64,000 nucleotides of DNA from contig NZ_CP118164.1 of the NCBI RefSeq assembly GCF_028748185.1, forward strand, positions 5,915,814 through 5,979,813. Direction: 5' to 3'. Positions 57,669-64,000 of the stretch are shown piece after piece. The DNA is from Bremerella sp. P1 (lineage in GTDB: Bacteria; Planctomycetota; Planctomycetia; Pirellulales; Pirellulaceae). The stretch's first letter is position 1. Each line of letters begins with the position of its first letter. The notes beneath the pieces were generated by a model, which was not told where the DNA came from, did not search any database, and was given only the letters and a program-made list of their open reading frames with translations. The translations under genes were made by a program, and so were the position numbers.

Positions 57669-59066
57669 ATGATTCAACTGAAATGGTATCACTGTCTGAT
57701 CGCCGTTCTGGTGATCCTTTCAAGTGGGCAATTGGTGGCGGAGGAACGCACGCAGCTTGCATTTCCAACGGCCGAAGGCTACGGCCGGTTCGCTAAAGGA
57801 GGCCGAGGCGGACGAGTCATTCATGTCACTAACCTGAACGACCAAGGGATGGGGAGCCTGCGAGAAGCCGTCGAAGCGGAAGGACCGCGAACCGTGGTGT
57901 TTGACGTCTCGGGCCTAATTACCCTCGAATCTCCATTGGTCGTTCGTAATCCGTATTTGACTATCGCGGGCCAGACTTCCCCTTTCAAAGGGATCTGCAT
58001 CCGGAAATTTAACGTAGGACTCTATGCAACCCACGACGTCATCATTCGACACATCCGAGTGCGTCCTGGAAATATATCAGGAGAGACGTTGGACGGTATG
58101 GGCATGGCGTACAGCGATCACTGCATCATTGACCATTGCTCGATCAGTTGGACGATTGACGAAGCTTTCAGTTCACGTGGTGCGAAGAACATTACGTTGC
58201 AGCGGTGCCTGATTTCCGAGGCGTTGAATGCTGCCGGGCATCGTAAGTATCCAGCAGGTACCCAGCATGGATACGCAGCGAGTATCGGTGGAATGACCGG
58301 CAGCTTTCATCACAATCTGCTCGCCAATTGCGCGGGCCGAAACTGGAGCCTAGCCGGTGGGCTCGATAAAGAAAAACGCCATACAGGCTGGCTCGACATT
58401 CGCAATAACGTTGTCTTCAACTGGAAAGATCGAGCCACGGACGGAGGCGCGGCACGTGTCCAGTTTGTGAATAACTATTACAAGCCTGGCCCAGCAACGC
58501 AGAAATTTCACGTGATTCGTCCCGAGCTTGAATGGGTGCATCTGTACGGTCCACAGAAGTACTACATCGCAGGCAATGTGTTGGAGGGATACTTTAACGC
58601 GGAAAATCCTCTCGGCGGATTCGTGGCATGGAAAGAAACACCAATCGACGAATATGTCGAGAGAACTCCGTTCTTTGAAAGCCACGTCGAAACACACTCC
58701 GCAGACCTAGCTAGAGGCAGTGTTTTGGCAAACGTCGGCTGCAACATTCCACGATTGGACGATCATGACAAGCGGATACTTCATGAAGTCGCGACTGGAG
58801 AATGTGAACATCGGGGCAGTGTCACCGGACTACCCGGTTTGCCCGATTCTCAAGAGGATGTGGGCGGATGGGAAGTCTACCCGGAGTCTTGCCGACCGGC
58901 TTCATGGGACAGCGATCGTGACGGTCTGCCGGACAATTGGGAAATGGTCAACTCCCTCAATCCCAACGATCCCGCTGACGGCAATGAGGACCGAGATAAC
59001 GACGGGTTTACGAACCTGGAAGAGTACTTGGGCTCACTTACCGGCGAGTTTTCTGCAGACCAATAA
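57669..59066 (+). CDS. pectate-lyase-like secreted polysaccharide lyase
   Basis: A 465-residue secreted protein (signal about 1-24). It begins with FPTAEGYGRFAKGGRGGRV, typical of right-handed parallel beta-helix pectate lyases, followed by helix-coil repeats (VTNLNDQGMGSLREAVEAEG, SDHCIIDHCSISW near 155-167). The C-terminus (414-453) has two calcium-loop repeats, DSDRDGLPDNWE and DRDNDGFTNLEEY, as in dockerin or thrombospondin-3 modules. It would cleave uronic-acid polysaccharide by beta-elimination, though the substrate is not certain. It is 143 bp downstream of the retron RT, and the spacing and changed theme suggest a separate unit. I see no clear terminator between them. Confidence 0.85.
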   Translation: MIQLKWYHCLIAVLVILSSGQLVAEERTQLAFPTAEGYGRFAKGGRGGRVIHVTNLNDQGMGSLREAVEAEGPRTVVFDVSGLITLESPLVVRNPYLTIAGQTSPFKGICIRKFNVGLYATHDVIIRHIRVRPGNISGETLDGMGMAYSDHCIIDHCSISWTIDEAFSSRGAKNITLQRCLISEALNAAGHRKYPAGTQHGYAASIGGMTGSFHHNLLANCAGRNWSLAGGLDKEKRHTGWLDIRNNVVFNWKDRATDGGAARVQFVNNYYKPGPATQKFHVIRPELEWVHLYGPQKYYIAGNVLEGYFNAENPLGGFVAWKETPIDEYVERTPFFESHVETHSADLARGSVLANVGCNIPRLDDHDKRILHEVATGECEHRGSVTGLPGLPDSQEDVGGWEVYPESCRPASWDSDRDGLPDNWEMVNSLNPNDPADGNEDRDNDGFTNLEEYLGSLTGEFSADQ

Positions 59067-59364
59067 TTGACTTGTCGAAGTAGCTTTCTATCGATAAAGC
59101 ACCTGAGCTACTCGTGTTCGGAACAACGCCCAGACGGTAGCCGATCTACGTCTGTATCTCAATGGGCATGCTGGATGTCTTCAAATCACACAATTACAAG
59201 ATACTGGTAATAGTGTGTTTTCGTTCGCATTGAGCATTTAGCCTGTTAACATATCGTTCGTCGACGGCAGTTTGGCGGGCAAAACGCAACAACGCTGGCG
59301 ACTCGATTTCTGCCAGAGTGAATGTATTGCGAGAGAACTGTCGTCCCTGAATAGATTGGATGTC
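59067..59364 (+). other. intergenic region, weak inverted repeat
   Basis: About 298 non-coding bases. A weak stem (59076-59085 with 59106-59114, one bulge) just after the pectate-lyase stop could end its transcript. The open frame of the following gene extends back to 59272, but no ribosome-binding site supports that start. Confidence 0.35.
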
Positions 59365-60342
59365 ATGACTACTATCGAGCCGTTACGGTGCACCAGGCGA
59401 AAGGCCCTAAAGTTTATGGCAGGTGGTGCGGCCGCGGTCAGTCTGCATGGTTTGACTGGTTCATCAGTCACGCATGCTATGGAGACGAAGGAGCCGACGG
59501 CTACGGAGTTTCAGATCGCCTGTATGACGCTTCCGTATTCTCGTTTTCCGCTACGTCGTGCTCTTCAAGGGATCAAGTCAGCCGGGTTTGAATATGTTGC
59601 CTGGGGAACATCTCATCTTGAAGGTACGGACGGTAAGCGAACTCCGGTGTTGGCAGACGATGCACCTGAAAAGACAGCTGCCAAGCTTGGGCAGGAATGT
59701 CGTGATCTAGGTCTGAAGCCAGTAATGATGTTCTCGACGATCTATCCGGAGCACGCTGATGGGCTCGCTGTGCTCACGCATCGACTTCGCCAGGCATCTG
59801 CCGCCGGGATTAATCAGGTTCTCACTTTTGGCCATACGGAAGGTGGCTCGCGCAAGCTGTGGGTCGAGCGATTCCAGAAGTTGGGGCCAATTGCGAGAGA
59901 TCTTGGCGTGACCCTGGTTGTCAAGCAGCACGGGGGTTCCACGGGAACTGGCGAGGCATGTGCGGACATAATCCGAGAGGTGAACGATCCAGGGGTACGC
60001 GTCAACTACGATGCCGGAAACGTGATGGACTACTTGAACGTCGATCCAATTCCCGACATCGAGAAGTGTGCCGACGTCGTTCATAGCTTCTGTATTAAGG
60101 ATCATCGCAATTGGCCCGTCGATCAGGATTGTGGTCCTGGGCTGGGCGAGATTGATCATTATCGGTTGCTTAACCCCGTAGCACGCCTTGGACGCACGAT
60201 TCCTCTTTGCTGCGAGAATATTTTTCCTCCGATTCTTAGTCGTCCCGATCGTCCCGAAGAGGTGGACGCCTACGCGGAGCGAGCGAGGGTGTTTCTGGAA
60301 ACAGTTGTGGCAGGCATTAAAAAGGTAAATCAGTCGTCGTGA
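59365..60342 (+). CDS. xylose-isomerase-like TIM-barrel protein, Tat-exported
   Basis: A 325-residue protein with a twin-arginine-like signal (CTRRKALKFMAGGAAA) and a sugar-phosphate isomerase/epimerase (AP endonuclease 2) TIM barrel: RALQGIKSAGFEYVAWG, KPVMMFSTIYPEH, GVTLVVKQHGGSTGTGEACAD, VRVNYDAGNVMDYLNVD and FCIKDHRNW follow the barrel strands and carry the Glu/His/Asp metal ligands. It probably epimerises, isomerises or cleaves an oxidised sugar. ATG 59365 begins the signal; the frame is open 31 codons further. It ends just before a DUF1080 gene and is clearly the head of a three- or four-gene operon. Confidence 0.85.
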   Translation: MTTIEPLRCTRRKALKFMAGGAAAVSLHGLTGSSVTHAMETKEPTATEFQIACMTLPYSRFPLRRALQGIKSAGFEYVAWGTSHLEGTDGKRTPVLADDAPEKTAAKLGQECRDLGLKPVMMFSTIYPEHADGLAVLTHRLRQASAAGINQVLTFGHTEGGSRKLWVERFQKLGPIARDLGVTLVVKQHGGSTGTGEACADIIREVNDPGVRVNYDAGNVMDYLNVDPIPDIEKCADVVHSFCIKDHRNWPVDQDCGPGLGEIDHYRLLNPVARLGRTIPLCCENIFPPILSRPDRPEEVDAYAERARVFLETVVAGIKKVNQSS

Positions 60343-60362
60343 TGGGCAGGGGGGAAATGCTG

Positions 60363-61214
60363 ATGATACGTATGATTTGCTTGATCGCCGTGATTATTGG
60401 GGCCGAAGAGTCGTGCTTTGCCCAAGACGTGGCTAAACTCGTCGAGCCGCGCGATGAAACAATTTACCCCTTCAATGGACGCGACTTGACCGGCTTCACG
60501 ACGTGGTTGAGGCCAGAGGATCGCCTGGCAGACGCAAAGGTCTATGGCGTGACCGACGGGATGATCCATATCTCCGGGGAAGGCATGGGTTACCTCGCGA
60601 CGGTCAACGCCTATCAGAATTATCACCTAAGTTTTGAATACAAATGGGGCGAGCGTACCGATGGCTCGAAGTTTGTCCGCAACTCAGGCATTCTGCTGCA
60701 TGCCGTTGGGCCCCCCGGGAATGCACGGGATACATGGATGTCTTCCATCGAAGTGCAACTTGCCCAAGGCTGTGAGGGCGACTTTATTCCGATCCAAGGT
60801 CGAGATGCGAACGGCGATGTGATCCCAGTGTCCTTTACCGCGAACTCTATCCGAGGGGCCGATCGACGACCGCGATGGAACGAGGCCGGCAACCCCGAGG
60901 AGTTTACCAAGTCGCAGCTTTGGTGGAACAAGCATCAAGTGGGTTTTCAGGAATTGCGAGATACTCGAGGTGAGCACGACGTGGCGAGCCCGCTCGGGGA
61001 ATGGACGCTGGTTGAATGTATCTGCCGGGGAGATCGAATCACAGTGAAAATCAACGGAAAGACGGTTAACCAGTGTTACAACGTTTTCCCCACAGCAGGT
61101 CAGATCCTACTGGAAAATGAGAAGAACGAGATATTCTTCCGGAACATGAAGATTCAGCCACTTGCCGAGGAAGACTCAAAGTCCGTGGAAATGCGAGAAG
61201 TTCATGCAAAGTAA
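60363..61214 (+). CDS. DUF1080 (3-keto-disaccharide hydrolase-like) protein
   Basis: A 283-residue secreted protein (signal about 1-20) with one DUF1080 domain: FNGRDLTGFTTWL near 31-43, YHLSFEYKWGER, FVRNSGILLHAVGP, SIEVQLAQGCEGDF and GQILLENEKNEIFFRNMKIQP. The fold is a LamG-like jelly roll; some members act on 3-keto-glycosides. ATG 60363 is eight bases after GGGGGG, a good spacing; ATG 60357 and a GTG at 60339 (overlapping the upstream stop) are alternatives. Its end overlaps the start of the next gene, so it is co-translated with the oxidoreductase, which supports a shared oxidise-and-cleave pathway. Confidence 0.85.
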   Translation: MIRMICLIAVIIGAEESCFAQDVAKLVEPRDETIYPFNGRDLTGFTTWLRPEDRLADAKVYGVTDGMIHISGEGMGYLATVNAYQNYHLSFEYKWGERTDGSKFVRNSGILLHAVGPPGNARDTWMSSIEVQLAQGCEGDFIPIQGRDANGDVIPVSFTANSIRGADRRPRWNEAGNPEEFTKSQLWWNKHQVGFQELRDTRGEHDVASPLGEWTLVECICRGDRITVKINGKTVNQCYNVFPTAGQILLENEKNEIFFRNMKIQPLAEEDSKSVEMREVHAK

Positions 61215-62502
61215 ACTAGGTCATTCCGTCACGAACGGTTCCAGTCGTCGTCGCTTTATGAAAACAGCGTCCCTCTCGGTCGCAAGCGGAGCCATCCTGG
61301 CAGCGGGCCATCCAGTCCATGCCGCTGGTAGCGATACCTTGAAGTTGGGTTTGATTGGTTCTGGTGGTCGCGGAACGGGGGCTGCGAAACAAGCGTTAAT
61401 GGCAGACCAGAATGTCAAACTGGTGACCATTGCCGATATGTTTCCGGAACGCGTCTCGTCTTGCTTAAGATCACTCTCTGCCGATAGTGACGTAGCGGCG
61501 AAAGTCGACGTCCCCAAAGAAAGACAGTTCCTGGGATTCGAGGCCTACCGAGATGTCTTAGACAGTGATGTGGACGTCGTTTTGCTAACGACCCCACCAC
61601 ATTTTCGGCCCATTCACCTAAAGGCTGCGATCGAAGCGGGCAAACATGTTTTTGCGGAGAAACCGGTCGCCGTCGACGGCCCTGGGGTGCGGTCGGTTCT
61701 GAAGAGCTGTGCGCTGGCCAAGCAGAAGAATCTTTCCGTCGTATCAGGGCTCTGCCTTCGTTACGATGCGGGATTTCAGGAGACGATCCAGAGGATTCAC
61801 GACCGAGAAATCGGAGACGTGCATACTCTGTTTGCAGATGACTATCGCGGTCCGATCTGGGTCAAGGAGAGAAAACCCGATTGGTCTGACATGCACTGGC
61901 AGATGCATAATTGGTATTACTTCACGTGGTTGTCTGGTGACTTTAATGTCGAACAGCATGTGCACTACCTGGACGTGTGTGCCTGGGTGATGAACAAGTA
62001 TCCGGTCAAAGCCATCGGAATGGGAGGTCGACAAGTCAGAACAGAAGAGATGTTTGGAAACATCTATGACCACCATAGCGTGATCTACGAGTATGACGAT
62101 GGCTCGCGAGTGGTCAGTAACTGTCGACAACAGTCAGGTTGCAAGAATTCAATGCGTGCTTTCGCGATGGGAACAGCCGGGTCGGCGCTTATCTCGGAGA
62201 GAGGCCTCGAGATCGAGGGAAGACAAAAATGGTCATTTAAGGGACCTGTAAAGAACATGTACCAGGTCGAGCATGACCGACTGTTTGAGAGTATTCGTTC
62301 TGGAAAACCACGTAACGATGGTGAGTACATGTCCTATAGCACGTTAATGGCTATCCAGGGAAGAATGGCGACATACACCGGGCAGGAGATTACATGGGAT
62401 CAGGCACTCAATTCGAACCTAGATCTGTCTCCGGCTGCGTACCAATGGGGAGACGCACCCGAAGTTACGATTGCTATGCCTGGGGTCACGAAGGTGGTTT
62501 GA
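61204..62502 (+). CDS. Gfo/Idh/MocA-family oxidoreductase, Tat-exported
   Basis: A 432-residue protein with a twin-arginine signal (SSRRRFMKTASLSVASGA). The NAD-binding motif LKLGLIGSGGRGTGAAKQ is at about 45-62, HVFAEKPVAVDG near 150 gives the EKP block, and VEQHVHYLDVCAWVMNKYP near 245-265 is the usual active-site helix. It would oxidise a sugar hydroxyl, probably to a 3-keto sugar. ATG 61204 overlaps the DUF1080 stop by 11 bp; the longer frame starts inside that gene. About 46 bp separate it from the PIG-L gene. It differs enough from the oxidoreductase at 45596-46954 that they are unlikely to be recent copies. Confidence 0.9.
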   Translation: MQSKLGHSVTNGSSRRRFMKTASLSVASGAILAAGHPVHAAGSDTLKLGLIGSGGRGTGAAKQALMADQNVKLVTIADMFPERVSSCLRSLSADSDVAAKVDVPKERQFLGFEAYRDVLDSDVDVVLLTTPPHFRPIHLKAAIEAGKHVFAEKPVAVDGPGVRSVLKSCALAKQKNLSVVSGLCLRYDAGFQETIQRIHDREIGDVHTLFADDYRGPIWVKERKPDWSDMHWQMHNWYYFTWLSGDFNVEQHVHYLDVCAWVMNKYPVKAIGMGGRQVRTEEMFGNIYDHHSVIYEYDDGSRVVSNCRQQSGCKNSMRAFAMGTAGSALISERGLEIEGRQKWSFKGPVKNMYQVEHDRLFESIRSGKPRNDGEYMSYSTLMAIQGRMATYTGQEITWDQALNSNLDLSPAAYQWGDAPEVTIAMPGVTKVV

Positions 62503-62548
62503 GGTATTCGGGTGAGTCCTAAACGCTCCCTTTGAATTCAAGATTCCT

Positions 62549-63430
62549 ATGCCAAATACGGAAGAGAATCGAGAACCACGACTTCTCGTTCTGGGTGCTC
62601 ATCCTGACGATGCCGAATTCCATGCCGGAGGGCTGGCGTCGATATACCGGCTACTCGGGCGAGTTGTCAAACTCGTGTCAGTTACCGATGGATCCGTGGG
62701 CCATCACGAGCGATCTCCGGAGCAGCTCGTTGATATTCGTCGGCAAGAAGCTGCTGCGGCCGGAAACGTGATCGGAGCTGCTTACGAGACGTGGGAGTTT
62801 CCGGACGGTCGCCTCGAGCCGACTTTGGAAGTGCGTCATCGTATCATCCGCGAAATCCGCGAGTTTCGACCCGATCTCATTTTGACGCATCGAACGTGTG
62901 ACTATCACCCGGACCATCGAGCGGTTGGCCAGTGCGTTCAAGATGCATCGTACATGGTAACTGTCCCCCACATTGTGCCCGAGGTGGCGGCGCTGCGGCG
63001 TTGCCCGGTGATTGCGTATATGGGCGACCTGTTTACTCGCCCTGTCCGCTTTCGCGCGGACGTTCTGATCGATGTTACCGAATTGCATGAAACGATTGCT
63101 CAAATGATGGCATGCCATCAGTCTCAGTTGTTTGAATGGCTTGCGTATGAAGAAGGCACCTTAGACAAGATCCCCACCGGCAAGAATGAGCGACTTCAAT
63201 GGGCAAAGGACTGGTATGCCGGCCATGTACGTCGACGAACCGAATTCTTTCGAGATGAAGTCATCGCAAAGTGGGGGCCAGAAGCAGGGGAATCCATCGA
63301 TCTTGTCGAAGCTTACGAGATTAGCGAGTACGCGATTCAACCTGATGCCAGTTCCCTGGCTCGCTTATTTCCTGAGAAGCTGCCAATTCCCGATCTGACC
63401 AGGAAAAGGCCAAGTGTTTCGTCGCCCTAG
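62549..63430 (+). CDS. PIG-L-family N-acetylglucosamine deacetylase-like
   Basis: A 293-residue protein of the PIG-L (LmbE-like) zinc deacetylase family. The zinc-binding motif AHPDDAE is at 17-23 and the second block, CDYHPDHRAVG, near 125-135; these carry the catalytic Asp and the metal ligands. Such enzymes remove N-acetyl groups from sugars such as GlcNAc. There is no signal peptide, so it is cytoplasmic, unlike the three genes before it, and probably handles sugar that has been imported. It follows them by 46 bp and is likely part of the same operon. Confidence 0.9.
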   Translation: MPNTEENREPRLLVLGAHPDDAEFHAGGLASIYRLLGRVVKLVSVTDGSVGHHERSPEQLVDIRRQEAAAAGNVIGAAYETWEFPDGRLEPTLEVRHRIIREIREFRPDLILTHRTCDYHPDHRAVGQCVQDASYMVTVPHIVPEVAALRRCPVIAYMGDLFTRPVRFRADVLIDVTELHETIAQMMACHQSQLFEWLAYEEGTLDKIPTGKNERLQWAKDWYAGHVRRRTEFFRDEVIAKWGPEAGESIDLVEAYEISEYAIQPDASSLARLFPEKLPIPDLTRKRPSVSSP

Positions 63431-63546
63431 TCATTCATAGGGGATGCGGTTTCTAGTGGTTTGCAAACGTGATATAGAAACGTTTTCTAAGGTTACTTGC
63501 ATGACAGGTAATCAGTGACTTCCACAACCCGCCAAGGAGTTTAGAT

Positions 63547-64000
63547 ATGCCCAACATTACTCGTCGCACGGTTTTGCATGCGGGGCTTTCGCTGCCGATC
63601 GCTACGTTGCCGGCCCTGAACGCCCTTGCCGCAGGTCCCTACGACGAAGCGCAACTACAACCGGGCCCGCTACCTCAAATAGAAGATGGCTCATTTACAG
63701 TGGCCGTTTTGCCTGATACGCAGAACTACTGCGAGCGTGCTCCGGACGGCTTCTACCAACAAACAAAATGGCTGGTAGAGCAAAAGAAGCAGCGGAATAT
63801 TCAGGCAGTGCTTCACCTAGGTGATATCACCAATCGAAATACGACCGAGCAGTGGCAAGTTGCCCAGAAGGCCATGCGTCAGCTCGATGGGCATCTCCCC
63901 TATTTCTTTGTGCCTGGGAACCATGACTATAGCAATGGCGGCGGCGCGCGTGATCGGACAAGCCTGCTCGACAACTACTTTCCTGTCTCGCACTATCGTG
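63547..64000 (+). CDS. metallophosphoesterase, N-terminal part
   Basis: The frame is open to the right edge, giving the first 151 residues. It begins with a twin-arginine-like signal (ITRRTVLHAGLSLPIATLPA). The metallophosphoesterase motifs follow in order: VAVLPDTQNY near 53-62, LHLGDITNRN near 89-98 and FVPGNHDYS near 120-128. So it is an exported calcineurin-type phosphoesterase; the C-terminal half is cut off. AAGGAG lies eight bases before the ATG, one of the best ribosome-binding sites in the window. It is 116 bp downstream of the PIG-L gene. Confidence 0.88.
   Translation, partial: MPNITRRTVLHAGLSLPIATLPALNALAAGPYDEAQLQPGPLPQIEDGSFTVAVLPDTQNYCERAPDGFYQQTKWLVEQKKQRNIQAVLHLGDITNRNTTEQWQVAQKAMRQLDGHLPYFFVPGNHDYSNGGGARDRTSLLDNYFPVSHYR

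Noticed and set aside
1-64000. CRISPR array, tRNA, rRNA or a prophage
   Set aside because: No regularly spaced repeats, no tRNA-like cloverleaf and no structural phage genes seen on reading both strands. A tRNA or CRISPR search program would settle it.

Overview
The window looks like part of a planctomycete chromosome, most likely from the Pirellulaceae (Blastopirellula, Bremerella or Rhodopirellula relatives). The evidence is gene content: ten secreted sulfatases, families largely confined to the PVC group (DUF1592/1588/1585 and DUF1549/DUF1553 cytochrome-type proteins, DUF1552, DUF1501), an ECF sigma factor next to a FecR-LamG protein, DUF1080 proteins, and Tat-exported Gfo/Idh/MocA and TIM-barrel proteins. 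Nearly every product carries a Sec or Tat signal, so most of the window is an extracytoplasmic polysaccharide-degradation region. I see no tRNA, rRNA, CRISPR array or intact insertion sequence.

Layout. 1-4627 (+): the end of a DUF1592-type protein, then DUF1552, a SUMF1-like protein and an alpha/beta hydrolase. 4636-15082 (-): a probable seven-gene operon read from an ECF sigma factor through its FecR-LamG partner, four sulfatases and a GH43-like propeller protein. 15286-17007 (-): a sulfatase with an added Cys/His tail. 17636-23609 (+): a propeller protein, a sulfatase and a 1173-residue SGNH/propeller/di-haem fusion. 23610-24465 is gene-poor and holds a dead SGNH-hydrolase fragment. 24466-25845 (+): a sulfatase with an atypical active-site motif. 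25903-36428 (-): two sialate-O-acetylesterase-like proteins, DUF1552, two sulfatases, an esterase and a DUF1592-type protein. 36800-38266 (+): an iduronate-2-sulfatase-like gene, followed by an IS3-type transposase fossil. 38626-45483 (+): PSD1, DUF1501, WD40, and a DUF1080-hydrolase-ThuA fusion. 45596-51529 (-): a Gfo/Idh/MocA oxidoreductase, DUF1501 and a LamG-containing PSD1 protein. 57669-64000 (+): a pectate-lyase-like protein, then a TIM-barrel/DUF1080/Gfo-Idh-MocA/PIG-L set and the start of a metallophosphoesterase.

The outstanding element is at 51986-57525 (+), a complete retron set into the carbohydrate genes. It has an ARM/HEAT-like protein, a winged-helix plus SWIM-finger protein joined to it by an ATGA overlap, a structured msr-msd non-coding RNA (about 55638-55865) and a retron reverse transcriptase. 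The RNA shows the two expected nested inverted repeats: an imperfect a1/a2 pair of about 25 bp, and inside it a perfect 27-bp msd stem. A sigma70-like promoter sits just upstream. The ARM + WHSWIM + RT combination corresponds to what I recall as type XIII retrons, a predicted anti-phage class whose mechanism is, to my knowledge, not worked out.

Working together: the sulfatases would desulfate algal or other marine polysaccharides. GH43-like, pectate-lyase-like, esterase and acetylesterase proteins would remove other groups or cut the backbone. DUF1080, Gfo/Idh/MocA and TIM-barrel proteins fit an oxidise-then-cleave (3-keto-sugar) route. The sigma/FecR-LamG pair is the likely glycan-responsive switch for the 4636-15082 operon. 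These functional links are inferred from family knowledge and gene order.
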